A stretch of DNA of 33,315 bases from JABMPR01 sp964508765 (GCA_964508765.1 CAZDVD010000029.1:1-33315), one strand, 5' to 3'; positions 16,749 to 25,778 are shown, numbered from the stretch's first letter. Notes: generated by a model from the letters alone, not told the origin. Made by a program: numbers and translations.

Positions 16749-16806
16749 AGATCATTTCAATTTTTTTATTGATGAAGAACTGGGCTAGGTTGCACAAAGG
16801 CAATAG

Positions 16807-17373
16807 TTACGACTTTTTCTCTTTATAGGCAGGTACCGACTTATAGTCGTGACCAATTATCATGGTGATATCCACTGAGAGACTGGCATCTGCTTCCAAG
16901 CTGACATGTTCTCGACTGATACCCAGTTCTTCAGCGAGCTTGAAAGCAGCATCGATATTGTCAGTGCGGGCAATAATGAGCGTGTTATCGTAATGGAAGT
17001 GGGCAGCATTTTCAGTATTCAGCACATCAAAAGTTTTTTCGTGTACAATATCCTTAAAAAGAGCTGCCACACCGCCAATGCCGCATCCGTTCAGGATCTC
17101 GACACTGACCTTGGTATATTTTTGTTTGGCAATCAGGGTCTCAGGGGTGGCTTCTTCTGGAATTTCTGCATAGTAGCGCATCTCTTCAGCCACATTGAGA
17201 TTGTTTGTATGACGATTCCAAAATGACCAGATAAATGTCAGCACCAACACGGATAGTGCCAACATGAGAACATTTACCAGCATATCCGCCGATTGGGCTG
17301 GTCGTTTCTTGCGATTTTTTTTGGTTGCTCGTCTGGACTGTTTAGAAGATTTGCTGTTAAGAACTTTTGCCAT
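16807..17373 (-). CDS. LytR_C-domain membrane protein
   Basis: A 188-residue protein with a very basic N-terminus (about 30 residues rich in Lys and Arg), one membrane helix at about 32-50 and an extracytoplasmic LytR_C domain (KVSVEILNGCGIGGVA, then TLIIARTDN and DITMIIGHDY). LytR_C domains occur at the end of LytR-CpsA-Psr cell-wall ligases; here the catalytic LCP domain is absent, as in the stand-alone members often encoded next to rsfS. It is probably an inner-membrane protein facing the periplasm; its role is unknown. It starts 6 bases after the preceding gene. Confidence 0.8.
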   Translation of the reverse strand: MAKVLNSKSSKQSRRATKKNRKKRPAQSADMLVNVLMLALSVLVLTFIWSFWNRHTNNLNVAEEMRYYAEIPEEATPETLIAKQKYTKVSVEILNGCGIGGVAALFKDIVHEKTFDVLNTENAAHFHYDNTLIIARTDNIDAAFKLAEELGISREHVSLEADASLSVDITMIIGHDYKSVPAYKEKKS

Positions 17374-17379
17374 GAAAAA

Positions 17380-17883
17380 TTAGTATCCCAGTCGTCTGTA
17401 AGGGTAGGGTGAATAATATTGATTATAAGTGTTTGCCGGCATTCTACTAAACCCAATCTGGAAGGACATATTCTCTTTGGGTTTGTAGGTAACCTCACCA
17501 CTGTAAAAAATGTTATCAGCACTAAATCCATTTAGAAATGAATATTGCTCACTCATTGGAGTAATGCTTGAAAAAGGGGAGTGCATCAGACCAATCGATC
17601 CCTGAAAACTCACCTGCGGATTAATGGTATATTCAAAACTGGATTTTAGCAGTCCCATTGCCACCGCATCACCACCAAATGAATTTACCTGCATGGAATA
17701 ACTGTGCTGAAAGTTGATCTCTGACAGATCAATTCCGAAGAAGGAAGGGGATCCACTAGTCGTTCTGGTATTTAGACCAGGAATGGTTGGAACTTCAGCT
17801 TTAAACTGAGCCTGCACCAGTAGGGGTAACATCAGAAATATGATAATTATAGCAGTAAAATATGGTTTTCTTACAACGCTCAT
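17380..17883 (-). CDS. Secreted envelope protein, barrel-like, unknown
   Basis: A 167-residue exported protein. The signal peptide (VRKPYF, hydrophobic IIIIFLMLPLL, cleavage after VQAQ) is clear. The mature part shows alternating strands and turns (FEYTINPQVSFQGSIGLM, GEVTYKPKENMSFQIGFSR) typical of a small outer-membrane barrel or barrel fragment, ending in a Tyr/Pro-rich tail (YNQYYSPYPYRRLGY). I do not recognise the family. GGAG lies 9 bases before the ATG, inside the end of the pyrophosphorylase gene, so the two are coupled. Confidence 0.7.
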   Translation of the reverse strand: MSVVRKPYFTAIIIIFLMLPLLVQAQFKAEVPTIPGLNTRTTSGSPSFFGIDLSEINFQHSYSMQVNSFGGDAVAMGLLKSSFEYTINPQVSFQGSIGLMHSPFSSITPMSEQYSFLNGFSADNIFYSGEVTYKPKENMSFQIGFSRMPANTYNQYYSPYPYRRLGY

Positions 17884-17886
17884 GAG

Positions 17887-18645
17887 TCACTCCTGCGAGG
17901 CTAAAATCTTCGCTTCCACTGTTTCTAATTCGTCTACAGTGTTGATACCCTGAATTTCAGAAAAAGTTTCACAGATTTCAACCCCTACCTTTGAATCCGA
18001 TTTTTGGAGAAGGGGGAGGACATCAGGCAGGTAATATTCGCCCTGAGCGTTACTGTTACCCACTTTGTTCAGCTCTGCGAAGAGTTTTTGACCATCAAAT
18101 ATATAAATGCCAGAATTTATTTCCGCGACGAGAAGCTGCTCCGCAGTAGCATCCTTATGCTCCACTACCTGATCGAAGTAATCATCTCCAGTTCGCAGAA
18201 CTCTCCCATATCCGGTAGGATCTTCAGCGATGGCGGTAAGAACTGTGGCCGCAAAATTGCCGGAATGATGTTTCAACAACAAGGCACACAACGTACTTTC
18301 TTTTAGCAGGGGAACATCTCCAGATAAAACGATAACATCTCCATTAAAATCATTGAGAAGAGCAGCAGTTTGAAGCACGGCATGACCGGTTCCCAATTGC
18401 TCCAACTGTTCAGCAAAAAGGACGGGCTCATCTTTCAAGGCTTCTCGGATAATTTCCTGCTTATGTCCAACAATGCAGATGATTTTTGTGGCAGATAAGC
18501 TTTTTGCCTGATCGACAACATACTGAATTAAAGGTTTACCCAATATAGGATTGCAGACCTTGGGGATATCATCGCGTTTCATGCGGGTGCCTTTACCCGC
18601 TGCCATAATGACTACTGCTAATTCTTGAGACATATTCGTTTCCAT
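17887..18645 (-). CDS. GlmU-type nucleotidyltransferase (pyrophosphorylase domain only)
   Basis: A sugar-nucleotide pyrophosphorylase, most like the N-terminal half of GlmU, which makes UDP-GlcNAc from UTP and GlcNAc-1-phosphate. Motifs: AAGKGTRM with the catalytic Arg and KVCNPILGKPL, GTGHAVLQ, SGDVPLL (metal-binding Asp), GYGRVLR, VEHKDA, NSGIYIF and NAQGEYYLPDVLP. It is 252 residues, so the left-handed helix acetyltransferase domain of bifunctional GlmU (~456 residues) is missing; another enzyme must supply GlcN-1-P acetylation. An ATG four codons later is an alternative start. The gene is 59 bases after mnmA and 3 bases before the next gene. Confidence 0.85.
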   Translation of the reverse strand: METNMSQELAVVIMAAGKGTRMKRDDIPKVCNPILGKPLIQYVVDQAKSLSATKIICIVGHKQEIIREALKDEPVLFAEQLEQLGTGHAVLQTAALLNDFNGDVIVLSGDVPLLKESTLCALLLKHHSGNFAATVLTAIAEDPTGYGRVLRTGDDYFDQVVEHKDATAEQLLVAEINSGIYIFDGQKLFAELNKVGNSNAQGEYYLPDVLPLLQKSDSKVGVEICETFSEIQGINTVDELETVEAKILASQE

Positions 18646-18704
18646 CCAAGTTTATCTTGCTTCAATTTAAGCGTCTCACACCGAAGTGGTACGGATTTCA
18701 ACCT

Positions 18705-19808
18705 TTATACTGATTTTATGATGCCACCACCAACCACAGCATCACCCTGAAAAAAGACAGCGGACTGACCTGGAGTAATGGCATTTTCTGGAATCTTAAA
18801 TACAACCTTCACTTCCTCATCAGATAGTCGAATTAATTTTGCTGGTTTGGCCTCATGATTATAGCGAATCTGGACAGCCAGTTTTTGATCGAAAATAAAA
18901 TCCTCAGGGATAAGCCAATTACATGAATTGACGGTAAAGGTTGTTGCTGCAGCATCTTCTTTGCTGCCCACATGAACCGTGTTGGATTCAACATCAATCT
19001 TATTTACAAAAATGCGCTCGCCGGTTGCCAGCCCCAGACCTTTTCGCTGACCCACCGTGTAATTGTGGATTCCCTGGTGCTCCCCGATGACTTCACCCCT
19101 GGAGTTGACAAAATTCCCTTTGGGGGCAGTCTCAATAACTTCTGGGTACTGCTCTGACAGGAATCGTCTATAATCATTGTCAGGGACAAAACAGATTTCC
19201 ATGCTTTCTGGTGTCTCTGCCGTTCTCATACCGGCTTTAGCAGCCTGCTCACGCACTTCCTGCTTGGAGAGATCACCGAGAGGGAAAAGTGTGCGGTCAA
19301 GCTCTTCAGGGCGGATTCCCCAGAGTACATAGGACTGATCTTTTACTTGATCTTTGGCTCGTCCAACCACCCATTTTCCAGAAGCTTCGTGCTTTACTTT
19401 TCTGGCATAGTGACCCGTTGCCAGATATTGGACACCCAGGTCATCCAATTTGTTCAAAAGGGCATGCCACTTAATTTCTGTGTTGCAGATAATGCAGGGA
19501 TTGGGGGTTCTGCCAGCTTTGTATTCCGACACAAAATTTTGAATCACGATTTCTTTGAATTCAGCCGACATATCCAGTGTGTAGTGAGGGATACCAAGCG
19601 AAGCGCACTCGGCTTTTGCATTATTAATATCATCCAGTGAACAGCAATTACTATCGTGGGTTGGACGTCCACCTGTATCGATGTATCCCCACAGCTTCAT
19701 GGTAACACCCATGACATCATAACCCTGATCCACCAGCAGTCTGGCTGCCAGTGAGCTGTCCACGCCACCACTCATGGCGATGACGACCTTCTTATCTTTT
19801 GAATCCAT
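18705..19808 (-). CDS. mnmA: tRNA 2-thiouridylase MnmA
   Basis: A 367-residue enzyme that makes 2-thiouridine at U34 of tRNA-Lys, Glu and Gln. The ATP-binding PP-loop is AMSGGVDSSLAA (residues 11-22). The two catalytic cysteines are Cys108 in CIICN and Cys206 in MEICFV, both in the family's positions. GQRKGLGL and the C-terminal beta-barrel (PGQSAVFF) complete it. It starts 2 bases after the cysteine desulfurase stop, which is the expected sulfur donor, directly or through relay proteins. AGAGAAG serves as ribosome site. Typical length; nothing missing. Confidence 0.95.
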   Translation of the reverse strand: MDSKDKKVVIAMSGGVDSSLAARLLVDQGYDVMGVTMKLWGYIDTGGRPTHDSNCCSLDDINNAKAECASLGIPHYTLDMSAEFKEIVIQNFVSEYKAGRTPNPCIICNTEIKWHALLNKLDDLGVQYLATGHYARKVKHEASGKWVVGRAKDQVKDQSYVLWGIRPEELDRTLFPLGDLSKQEVREQAAKAGMRTAETPESMEICFVPDNDYRRFLSEQYPEVIETAPKGNFVNSRGEVIGEHQGIHNYTVGQRKGLGLATGERIFVNKIDVESNTVHVGSKEDAAATTFTVNSCNWLIPEDFIFDQKLAVQIRYNHEAKPAKLIRLSDEEVKVVFKIPENAITPGQSAVFFQGDAVVGGGIIKSV

Positions 19809-19810
19809 TA

Positions 19811-20962
19811 TTAAACTTCTCTATATATTGAATGGACGATCTGCTTGAGTTCTCTGCAGAAGTCATCTATTTCTTGTTTGGTTGTCTCTATTCCCAGTGA
19901 AATGCGTAAGGTTGCCTGAGCAAGAATTTCATCAAATCCCAGAGCAGTAAGTACGTGTGAGGGAGCCTGTGATCCGGAGCTACAGGCTGCGCCATTTGAT
20001 ATGGCAATGTTTTGCATGTCCAGCCTGATAAAGAGTGCTTCACCGTCAATATTCCGAAAGGAGCAGCTCAAAATATTGGGTGTATACTCCCCGCCATGAC
20101 GGTTGATCTGGATACCTGGTAATTCCTGCAACTGATCCTGAAGGCAAGCCTGTAGTTCGATGTACTTTTGCTCATTCAAATCGAGATGTGCAGCATGATA
20201 GTCAATGGCAGTAGCGAGAGCCGTGGCACCTATGTGATTCTGAGTACCTGCCCGTATATTCTGCTCTTGATTTCCACCAAAATTTTTGCGTGTAATGGCG
20301 TGTCCCTTTCTCAGGAAAAGGGTGCCAACCCCAGCTGGTGCACCCAGTTTATGACCGGACAGTGCCAGCGAATCAATGGCTGAATTTTGAAGCTGTATGG
20401 GGGTATGTCCAAATGCTTGAACCGCATCACAGTGAAATTTGACGCCATGTTCATGGGCAATTTCTGCGAGGGCTTCAATAGGATGGAGCAGACCGGTTTC
20501 ATTATTTACCCACATAAAACTGGCCAGAATGGTTTTATCTGTGATACTGGAGTTGAATTCCTCCAGGTCAACATCACCGTTTTCATCGCAGGGGAGATAG
20601 GTGACTTGATATCCATTTTTCTCAAGGTGTTTGTAACTCTCCAAAACCGAAGGATGTTCAGTTGTGGAGGTGATGAAATGATTGCCCTTTGATTGCAGCG
20701 CTTCTGCTGCTCCCAGGATAGCCAGGTTATTGGCTTCTGTAGCGCCTGAAGTAAACAGAATTTCGCTGGGTTTGCACCCGAGTACTTGAGCGATACTGGA
20801 CCGGGCTTCATCCATGTCTGCAGCAGCTCGTCGACCTTCCTGATGTATGCTGGAGGGATTTTTCACACCGGCATCAAGCCATTCTGAGATACAGGTTTTT
20901 ACTTCTGGGAGGAGTGTGGTCCCAGATGCATGATCAAGATATATGGTGTCACTTCTTCTCAT
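19811..20962 (-). CDS. Cysteine desulfurase (NifS/IscS family)
   Basis: A PLP enzyme that takes sulfur from L-cysteine as a persulfide, giving alanine. The PLP Lys205 lies in SGHKLGAP, with His103 (TEHPSV) and Asp179 (HCDAVQAFG) around the cofactor; the persulfide Cys327 is in SNGAACSSGSQ, and TSGATEANN binds phosphate. The long loop around Cys marks class I (NifS/IscS). No IscU, IscA or Fdx gene is near; instead it leads mnmA, so supply of sulfur for tRNA thiolation is the likely main task. It is the first gene of the minus-strand cluster; no strong ribosome site is seen upstream of the ATG. Confidence 0.92.
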   Translation of the reverse strand: MRRSDTIYLDHASGTTLLPEVKTCISEWLDAGVKNPSSIHQEGRRAAADMDEARSSIAQVLGCKPSEILFTSGATEANNLAILGAAEALQSKGNHFITSTTEHPSVLESYKHLEKNGYQVTYLPCDENGDVDLEEFNSSITDKTILASFMWVNNETGLLHPIEALAEIAHEHGVKFHCDAVQAFGHTPIQLQNSAIDSLALSGHKLGAPAGVGTLFLRKGHAITRKNFGGNQEQNIRAGTQNHIGATALATAIDYHAAHLDLNEQKYIELQACLQDQLQELPGIQINRHGGEYTPNILSCSFRNIDGEALFIRLDMQNIAISNGAACSSGSQAPSHVLTALGFDEILAQATLRISLGIETTKQEIDDFCRELKQIVHSIYREV

Positions 20963-21117
20963 CGTATGAACATAGTTGAAAGGGGGGGCTGAGGGAATAA
21001 AGAATGATTATGTCATGTTTACCTTAAAAATGGATCATCGTCCCTATTGAAGAATTCATCAATCACTGTTTTCCTGCTTCCTTAAACTTCAATCCCGCTT
21101 AATTTCAAGGCACTGAA
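20963..21117. promoter_or_regulatory. Divergent promoter region
   Basis: These 155 bases must contain the promoters of the cysteine-desulfurase cluster (minus) and the mgtE operon (plus). On the minus strand a CATAAT element near 21010 could be a -10, but no good -35 is at the right distance. I saw no M-box-like magnesium riboswitch; the space is too short. Confidence 0.35.
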
Positions 21118-22491
21118 ATGAAAGATCTACATCTCCATATTGATACCGTAAGACGCCTCCTTCGCCGCCATGCCAGGAGCAATCTTGAGAACATGTTGGC
21201 TAAGATGCACGCTGCCGAACTGGCTCTCATCTTTCGCCATATCACTCCAGAGGAGCGCAATGAAGCGTTTCTGACCATTGCTGACGTGGATCACGCCGCA
21301 GCGGTTATGTCCGAGATGGACGAGCACCTCATCGAGGAGCTGATTACAGAACTTCCCATCGAAAAAACCATGATGCTCATGAAGGCCATGTCACCGGATG
21401 ATGAGGCCGATATTCTGCAATTGCTGCCTGAGGAATTGGCTGAAGACATTCTGAATCGCCTAAAATCCAGTGAATCGGAAGAGATGGAAACGCTTATGGC
21501 GTATCCTGAGAATTCGGCTGGTGGATTGATGATACCAGATGTTTTTGCCCTCCATGAAGATATTACCGTGGGGGAGGCCATTGCATCCATTCAGAATCAA
21601 GATGAACAGGAGATGGTATTCTATCTCTATGTTGTGGATGAGCGTCAACATTTGGTTGGTGTCATTTCCCTACGTGATTTGATTACCTCAAAACCGATGA
21701 AAAAACTTAGCGACATGATGATTACCCGTGTCCATTCTGTTAATCCTCTAACAGATCAGGAAGAAGTAGCCCAGATCGTCTCGCGTTACAATATTCTGGC
21801 GGTTCCTGTAGTGGATGATGCCAATAAACTTATGGGTATTATTACGGTGGATGATGTCATTGATGTTATTCGTGAAGAAGCCACCGAAGATTTTCTCCAG
21901 ATGGCGGGTGCTGGTCGTGACCGCGATATCCTCTTGAAGAGCACCTTTTCCAATGCTAAAACCCGTGTACCCTGGCTATTCGCCAGTTGGATTGGTGGTC
22001 TGCTGGTAGCCAGCATCATTACCACCTATGAGGACACACTGGGCCAGGTGTTCGCACTCATGGCTTTTCTGCCTATCATTATTGGTATGGCCGGTAATGT
22101 GGGAACCCAGACATCTACTATAATTGTTCGAGGAATTGCCACGGGTCGTGTTTCAACCGCGAATGCCCTGAAGTTGGTTTTTAAAGAATTGCGGGTGGGT
22201 TTTCTTCTGGGTGGACTCTATGGATTATTGCTGGGTGGGGCTGGCTATTTGCTAAGCTCCAGCGGTTATATGGATATTGGTGTCATGAACTCAGTCGAAT
22301 TGGGTATAACTGTGGGTCTGGGAATTATTCTGTCTATGGCCATAGCCGCACTTGTGGGCGCTCTCGTTCCCGTTCTACTCCACCGCATGAACTTGGATCC
22401 AGCTGTGGCTACCGGACCATTTGTTACCACCTCGGTTGATATCCTGGGTGTCGTTGTCTACTTCGTGGTCGCTGGATTCTTTATACTTTAA
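21118..22491 (+). CDS. mgtE: Magnesium transporter MgtE
   Basis: A 457-residue Mg2+ channel. An N-terminal helical MgtE_N domain (1-130; repeated acidic helices such as ELPIEKTMMLMKAM) is followed by two CBS domains (about 130-255; PDVFALHEDITVGEA, VVDERQHLVGVISLRDL and VPVVDDANKLMGIITVDDV), which close the channel when Mg2+ is high. Five membrane helices follow (275-457) with the pore signature MAGNVGTQTSTI. All regions are complete. AAGG lies 8 bases before the ATG. The next gene starts 3 bases after the stop, so mgtE leads a three-gene operon with a glycosyltransferase and a DUF3108 protein; no functional link is obvious. Confidence 0.95.
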   Translation: MKDLHLHIDTVRRLLRRHARSNLENMLAKMHAAELALIFRHITPEERNEAFLTIADVDHAAAVMSEMDEHLIEELITELPIEKTMMLMKAMSPDDEADILQLLPEELAEDILNRLKSSESEEMETLMAYPENSAGGLMIPDVFALHEDITVGEAIASIQNQDEQEMVFYLYVVDERQHLVGVISLRDLITSKPMKKLSDMMITRVHSVNPLTDQEEVAQIVSRYNILAVPVVDDANKLMGIITVDDVIDVIREEATEDFLQMAGAGRDRDILLKSTFSNAKTRVPWLFASWIGGLLVASIITTYEDTLGQVFALMAFLPIIIGMAGNVGTQTSTIIVRGIATGRVSTANALKLVFKELRVGFLLGGLYGLLLGGAGYLLSSSGYMDIGVMNSVELGITVGLGIILSMAIAALVGALVPVLLHRMNLDPAVATGPFVTTSVDILGVVVYFVVAGFFIL

Positions 22492-22494
22492 AAA

Positions 22495-23598
22495 ATGAGT
22501 ATTGTGATTACTAGCCTCCTGGTCTTCTCTACACTAATTTATTCTATATATACTCTGTTTATCACACGTGGTCTTCTTGCTATTCCAGGCAGGTCACTCA
22601 GAACTGACCACCCGGCTGTGGCTGTTGTGATTGCAGCGCGCAATGAAGAAAAGAATCTGCCACAATTGCTCTCAGATCTTGTTGCCCAAAAATATAGTGG
22701 CCCCCTGGATATTTACATCGCAGACGATCGTTCCACTGATTCAACCTGGTCTATACTGGATCAAGCGTCAAAAAAACACACTCATATTCATCCCATTCGT
22801 ATTACCACTACCTCAACTCAGTTAACTCCTAAAAAAAATGCCCTGACTGAATGTTTAAAACGGACAACCGCGGAGATTGTTGTTAGCACAGATGCAGACT
22901 GCAGTATGGGTAAAAACTGGGTTAGCAGCGCCGTCTCTCATATGACAGAAGGTGTTGGCATAGTGGTTGGCTATTCTCAAGTCAAAGGTCACACTTTTTT
23001 TCAGAGATACCAGGCCCTGGATTTTATCGGGATCATGGTGGCAAATGCTGGAATCATGACGCTGGGGCCGGCCTGGAGCGGTTCTGGACAAAATTTAGCC
23101 TATCGTCGTTCAGCATTTACCGATATTGGCGGTTTTTTTTCTGTCGCTGACAAAGTCTCAGGGGATGATGTTTACCTCGTTCAAAACATTCCGGCACGCA
23201 CCGGGCTGAAAGCAATCTTCAATTTTGACTCAGATCATTTTGTTGAGACCTTGCCCATGGAGACTGTAGCCGAATTTCTTAATCAGCGAATTCGCTGGTC
23301 TTCAAATTCAAAAGGACTGGAGAAGACTGATCCACTATTTTTCGGGTTCCTACTAAGTGCATTTCTCACAAATACGATGATTCTCGTATCCTTGATCTTC
23401 GGATTAATGAACCCCCTGTTCTGGATGTCATTTATTTTAAAATTCCTCATAGAGGGAATGGTGCTTTTGGCTGGTGTTAAAAGATTTGCATACTGGTCAC
23501 ACCTGCTTGTTTACCCCGTTTGGTTTCTAGTGCAACCTCTCTATATCAGTTATGTTGGTCTTATGGGACTTCGCGGAAAATTCAATTGGAAACGCTGA
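22495..23598 (+). CDS. Membrane family-2 glycosyltransferase
   Basis: A 367-residue processive-type GT2. One N-terminal membrane helix (about 4-24) precedes the GT-A domain: VAVVIAARNEEKNL, the first acidic motif ADDRSTDSTW, DADC for the metal-binding DxD, GSGQNLAYRR for the acceptor site, GDDVYL and QRIRW at the end of the catalytic domain. Three or four membrane helices follow (about 278-360). This is the architecture of BcsA/NodC/HpnI-like enzymes. Whether it makes a polysaccharide or glycolipid cannot be told; no export or acyltransferase partner is near. The following DUF3108 gene begins at once after the stop, so they may work together. Confidence 0.88.
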   Translation: MSIVITSLLVFSTLIYSIYTLFITRGLLAIPGRSLRTDHPAVAVVIAARNEEKNLPQLLSDLVAQKYSGPLDIYIADDRSTDSTWSILDQASKKHTHIHPIRITTTSTQLTPKKNALTECLKRTTAEIVVSTDADCSMGKNWVSSAVSHMTEGVGIVVGYSQVKGHTFFQRYQALDFIGIMVANAGIMTLGPAWSGSGQNLAYRRSAFTDIGGFFSVADKVSGDDVYLVQNIPARTGLKAIFNFDSDHFVETLPMETVAEFLNQRIRWSSNSKGLEKTDPLFFGFLLSAFLTNTMILVSLIFGLMNPLFWMSFILKFLIEGMVLLAGVKRFAYWSHLLVYPVWFLVQPLYISYVGLMGLRGKFNWKR

Positions 23599-24333
23599 GT
23601 GGTGTTTAAAAAAACAGTATTGCTGTTGATACAAATATTCTTTGTGCAGAGTACCGTACAGGCTGCTTCAAATCATGTCATTGAATATGAAGCAGCATAT
23701 ATGGGTATTTCTTTATTGAATATGACACTTACTTGGGAAGAGTTGGACAGCACGGTTCAGATAACCTACAATAATCAACTCAAACCCTTTATGGCTTTCT
23801 TTCATCCGCTCCACAATATCTATAAAGTTCGTTTTGATAAGACCAGTTATGAACCCCTCACCTGGTCAAAAGAGGTTTCTGAGGGATCCATGAATTTTTT
23901 CCTGAGTGCCACGCGCTCAACAGACGGGATGAAGGCGGAATATTCGAATGGAGCTATCAGGTCCTTTCCCGAAGAGGCGCTTACCGTATTTTCTGCCACA
24001 CACTTTCTGGCCTTCAAAGCAAAAGACTCTGCATTTTTCCCCAGAGATTTGAAGGTTTTTATAGATGGTGAAATATGGAGTGCCAGGGCGACACGCTATA
24101 CCTCAAGTCATCCTCATCCAAAAATAAAATTCTCAAGCTCACAGATACTGATCCAGACAGAGCTTCACTATTTAGATGGTACGAGGGTCATGGATCAAAA
24201 TGATATTCTTATGGATGTGATAGCTCGAGAGGGAACGCGTTTCCTGCTTTGGGTGGAGCCGGATGGGAGTTATAGCAAAGCCCAGTTTGGCGAATTTCCC
24301 AAGGCTGTGGTCTTGAAACGCATTCAAAAGTAG
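23599..24333 (+). CDS. DUF3108-domain exported protein
   Basis: A 244-residue protein with an N-terminal signal peptide (VFKKTVLLLIQIFFVQSTVQAA) and a beta-rich DUF3108 domain (IEYEAAYMGISLLNMTLTW, YKVRFDKTSYEPLTWSKE, and a closing LLWVEPDGSYSKAQF). The function of DUF3108 is unknown; such proteins are often encoded near lipid or glycan genes and are thought to bind a lipid-like ligand in the periplasm. The start is a GTG directly after the glycosyltransferase stop, with no spacer and no ribosome site of its own, so translation depends on coupling. It is the last gene of the mgtE operon. Confidence 0.82.
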   Translation: MVFKKTVLLLIQIFFVQSTVQAASNHVIEYEAAYMGISLLNMTLTWEELDSTVQITYNNQLKPFMAFFHPLHNIYKVRFDKTSYEPLTWSKEVSEGSMNFFLSATRSTDGMKAEYSNGAIRSFPEEALTVFSATHFLAFKAKDSAFFPRDLKVFIDGEIWSARATRYTSSHPHPKIKFSSSQILIQTELHYLDGTRVMDQNDILMDVIAREGTRFLLWVEPDGSYSKAQFGEFPKAVVLKRIQK

Positions 24334-24347
24334 ACCGATATTATCAG

Positions 24348-24394
24348 AGGGAATGCTGCCCTTATTTCAATTTGGGAATTGCAGTAATCCCTTT
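24348..24394 (+). terminator. Imperfect hairpin after the mgtE operon
   Basis: Arms agggaatgctgc (24348-24359) and gcagtaatccct (24381-24392) match at 10 of 12 positions. Only a short T-run (ttt) follows, so it is a weak terminator at best. Confidence 0.35.
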
Positions 24395-24446
24395 AAAATG
24401 AGAGGTCGTCAATCTTTTGTGATCTCAAACATTTTGACTTCATAGT

Positions 24447-24466
24447 AGGTCAGGTTATCTTGACCT
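24447..24466. promoter_or_regulatory. Dyad before the truncated protease gene
   Basis: aggtcagg and cttgacct pair over 8 bases (one wobble) around a ttat loop, 28 bases upstream of the ATG at 24495. It could be an operator or a leader hairpin. The gene's ribosome site, TCAGGAG, lies just downstream. Confidence 0.35.
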
Positions 24467-24494
24467 TCTAACTTGAACATTATTCAGGAGCTAA

Positions 24495-25178
24495 ATGTTA
24501 AATAAATTGTTTATTACTCTCTCACTACTGGCCACAGGGAATCTGATGGCCTCAACTACTTTGACTGCCATTGATGCAGCATTTGATCAAGGTGAGTTGA
24601 CTCAAGATGAGAGAATATTAAATAAAGTTTATTCATTTCTCCAACCGGAACTCCTTGATGTTCGCTTCCAGGTAGATGAGCTTGAACTTATTAAATGTGG
24701 AACCCCCATTTTGATAGAGTACGAAACCCTTCAGCCTGTCTTGTCTGAAAGCACCATTAATACGATCGAAAATTTACTGCTTCCAAGCTCCAACGGTTTA
24801 TGGTCAATATATTTTAGTCCCGGTGGACATTTTTCTTTTGACTACTCAACCGATCCCACAGAGGATAATCGTGTTCCAGCAAAAGATGCTGATGCAAGTA
24901 GGATTCCAGACTATGTAGAATGGACAGCAACTTATCTAGACTACACCTGGGCCCAGGAAGTGGATAGTGCAGGTTTTGCCGGACCAAATCATGTGGGAGG
25001 CGATGGATTTTACAATGTCTCTTTTGAAGATATGGGTGCTTACGGATATTGTACAACCAGCTCTGTAGATGGCTCAGAACTCACCAGATTGGTCCTCAAT
25101 AACAATTTTCTTGGATTTGGCTCAAACCAGGACCCTGAAGGTAATGTTAAAGGTTCAGGATGTGGTCACCCTCGTTGA
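24495..25178 (+). pseudogene. Truncated MXAN_6640-like metalloprotease remnant
   Basis: A 227-residue frame with a signal peptide (LFITLSLLATGNLMAS) and the N-terminal part of what looks like an MXAN_6640-type putative metalloprotease: SPGGHFSFDYSTDP, RIPDYVEW, GGDGFYNVSFEDMG and LVLNNNFLGF. In that family, as I recall it, a VTxAHExxH zinc motif should follow NQDPEG. Here the frame ends instead in GSGCGHPR and a stop. The +1 frame reads VVTLVD, and by eye the DNA there can be aligned to a VT-L-A-H-E motif only with small gaps. The C-terminal part is absent. So the gene is probably decayed, though the short secreted product may still be made; start and ribosome site are good. Confidence 0.6.
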
Positions 25179-25223
25179 TGTCATCCTGCAATAGACTGAC
25201 TTAGTGAAAGTCGGAAGGCGCTT

Positions 25224-25778
25224 ATGAAAGACATACTCAATACCTCCTATCCACTTTTTGAAAGCTTCAAAAATAAATTGAAGCCTAAAAGAAGTCAGGC
25301 TCAGATGGCACTTTCTCAAGTGAACGTGTTTAGTCGCTTATCGTGGCAGGAAATAAAAATTGTTGAGAATGCAATACACATTCGCAATTATGCCCCAGGG
25401 GAACCTGTTTTTAAACAAGGTGATCCCGGGAGCGGTATGTATATCATCATGGAAGGCTGTGTCGGTATCTTCTTAGATATTCCACAACAGGCACCCAAGC
25501 AACTTTCAAAGCTGGGTGATGGCGATTTCTTTGGGGAAATAGCGCTCCTCGATGCGTCTCCAAGAACGGCTGCAGCAACGGCCCTTGAAAACAGTACCAT
25601 TATTGGTTTTTATCGTCCTGATCTTATGGATATTCTGAAGACCAAGCCAGCTCTGGGTGGGAAAATATTATTGGCCCTTTCTGAAGTGCTGGCAGTTCGT
25701 TTAAGAAGTACCAATGGTGAGCTCGTCAAGGTATCCAGGAAACTAGAAACAGCCTTAGAGTCAGGGACAAATGAGTAA
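25224..25778 (+). CDS. Cyclic-nucleotide-binding domain protein without HTH
   Basis: A 184-residue protein with one cNMP-binding domain at about residues 35-150: YAPGEPVFKQGDPGSGMYIIMEGCVGIFLD, then the phosphate-binding cassette FFGEIALLDASPRTAAATA with the Arg that contacts the cyclic phosphate. CRP-type helix-turn-helix is absent; the last 35 residues form a helix rich in charged residues. It is therefore a stand-alone sensor, not a transcription factor. GGAAGG is the ribosome site. Its stop overlaps the start of the AI-2E-family gene by 8 bases, so the two are coupled and the sensor may control the permease; this is inference. Confidence 0.85.
   Translation: MKDILNTSYPLFESFKNKLKPKRSQAQMALSQVNVFSRLSWQEIKIVENAIHIRNYAPGEPVFKQGDPGSGMYIIMEGCVGIFLDIPQQAPKQLSKLGDGDFFGEIALLDASPRTAAATALENSTIIGFYRPDLMDILKTKPALGGKILLALSEVLAVRLRSTNGELVKVSRKLETALESGTNE

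Noticed and set aside
20963..21117. Magnesium riboswitch (M-box) before mgtE
   Set aside because: The gap is shared with a divergent promoter, is only 155 bases long, and shows no M-box-like structure or terminator.
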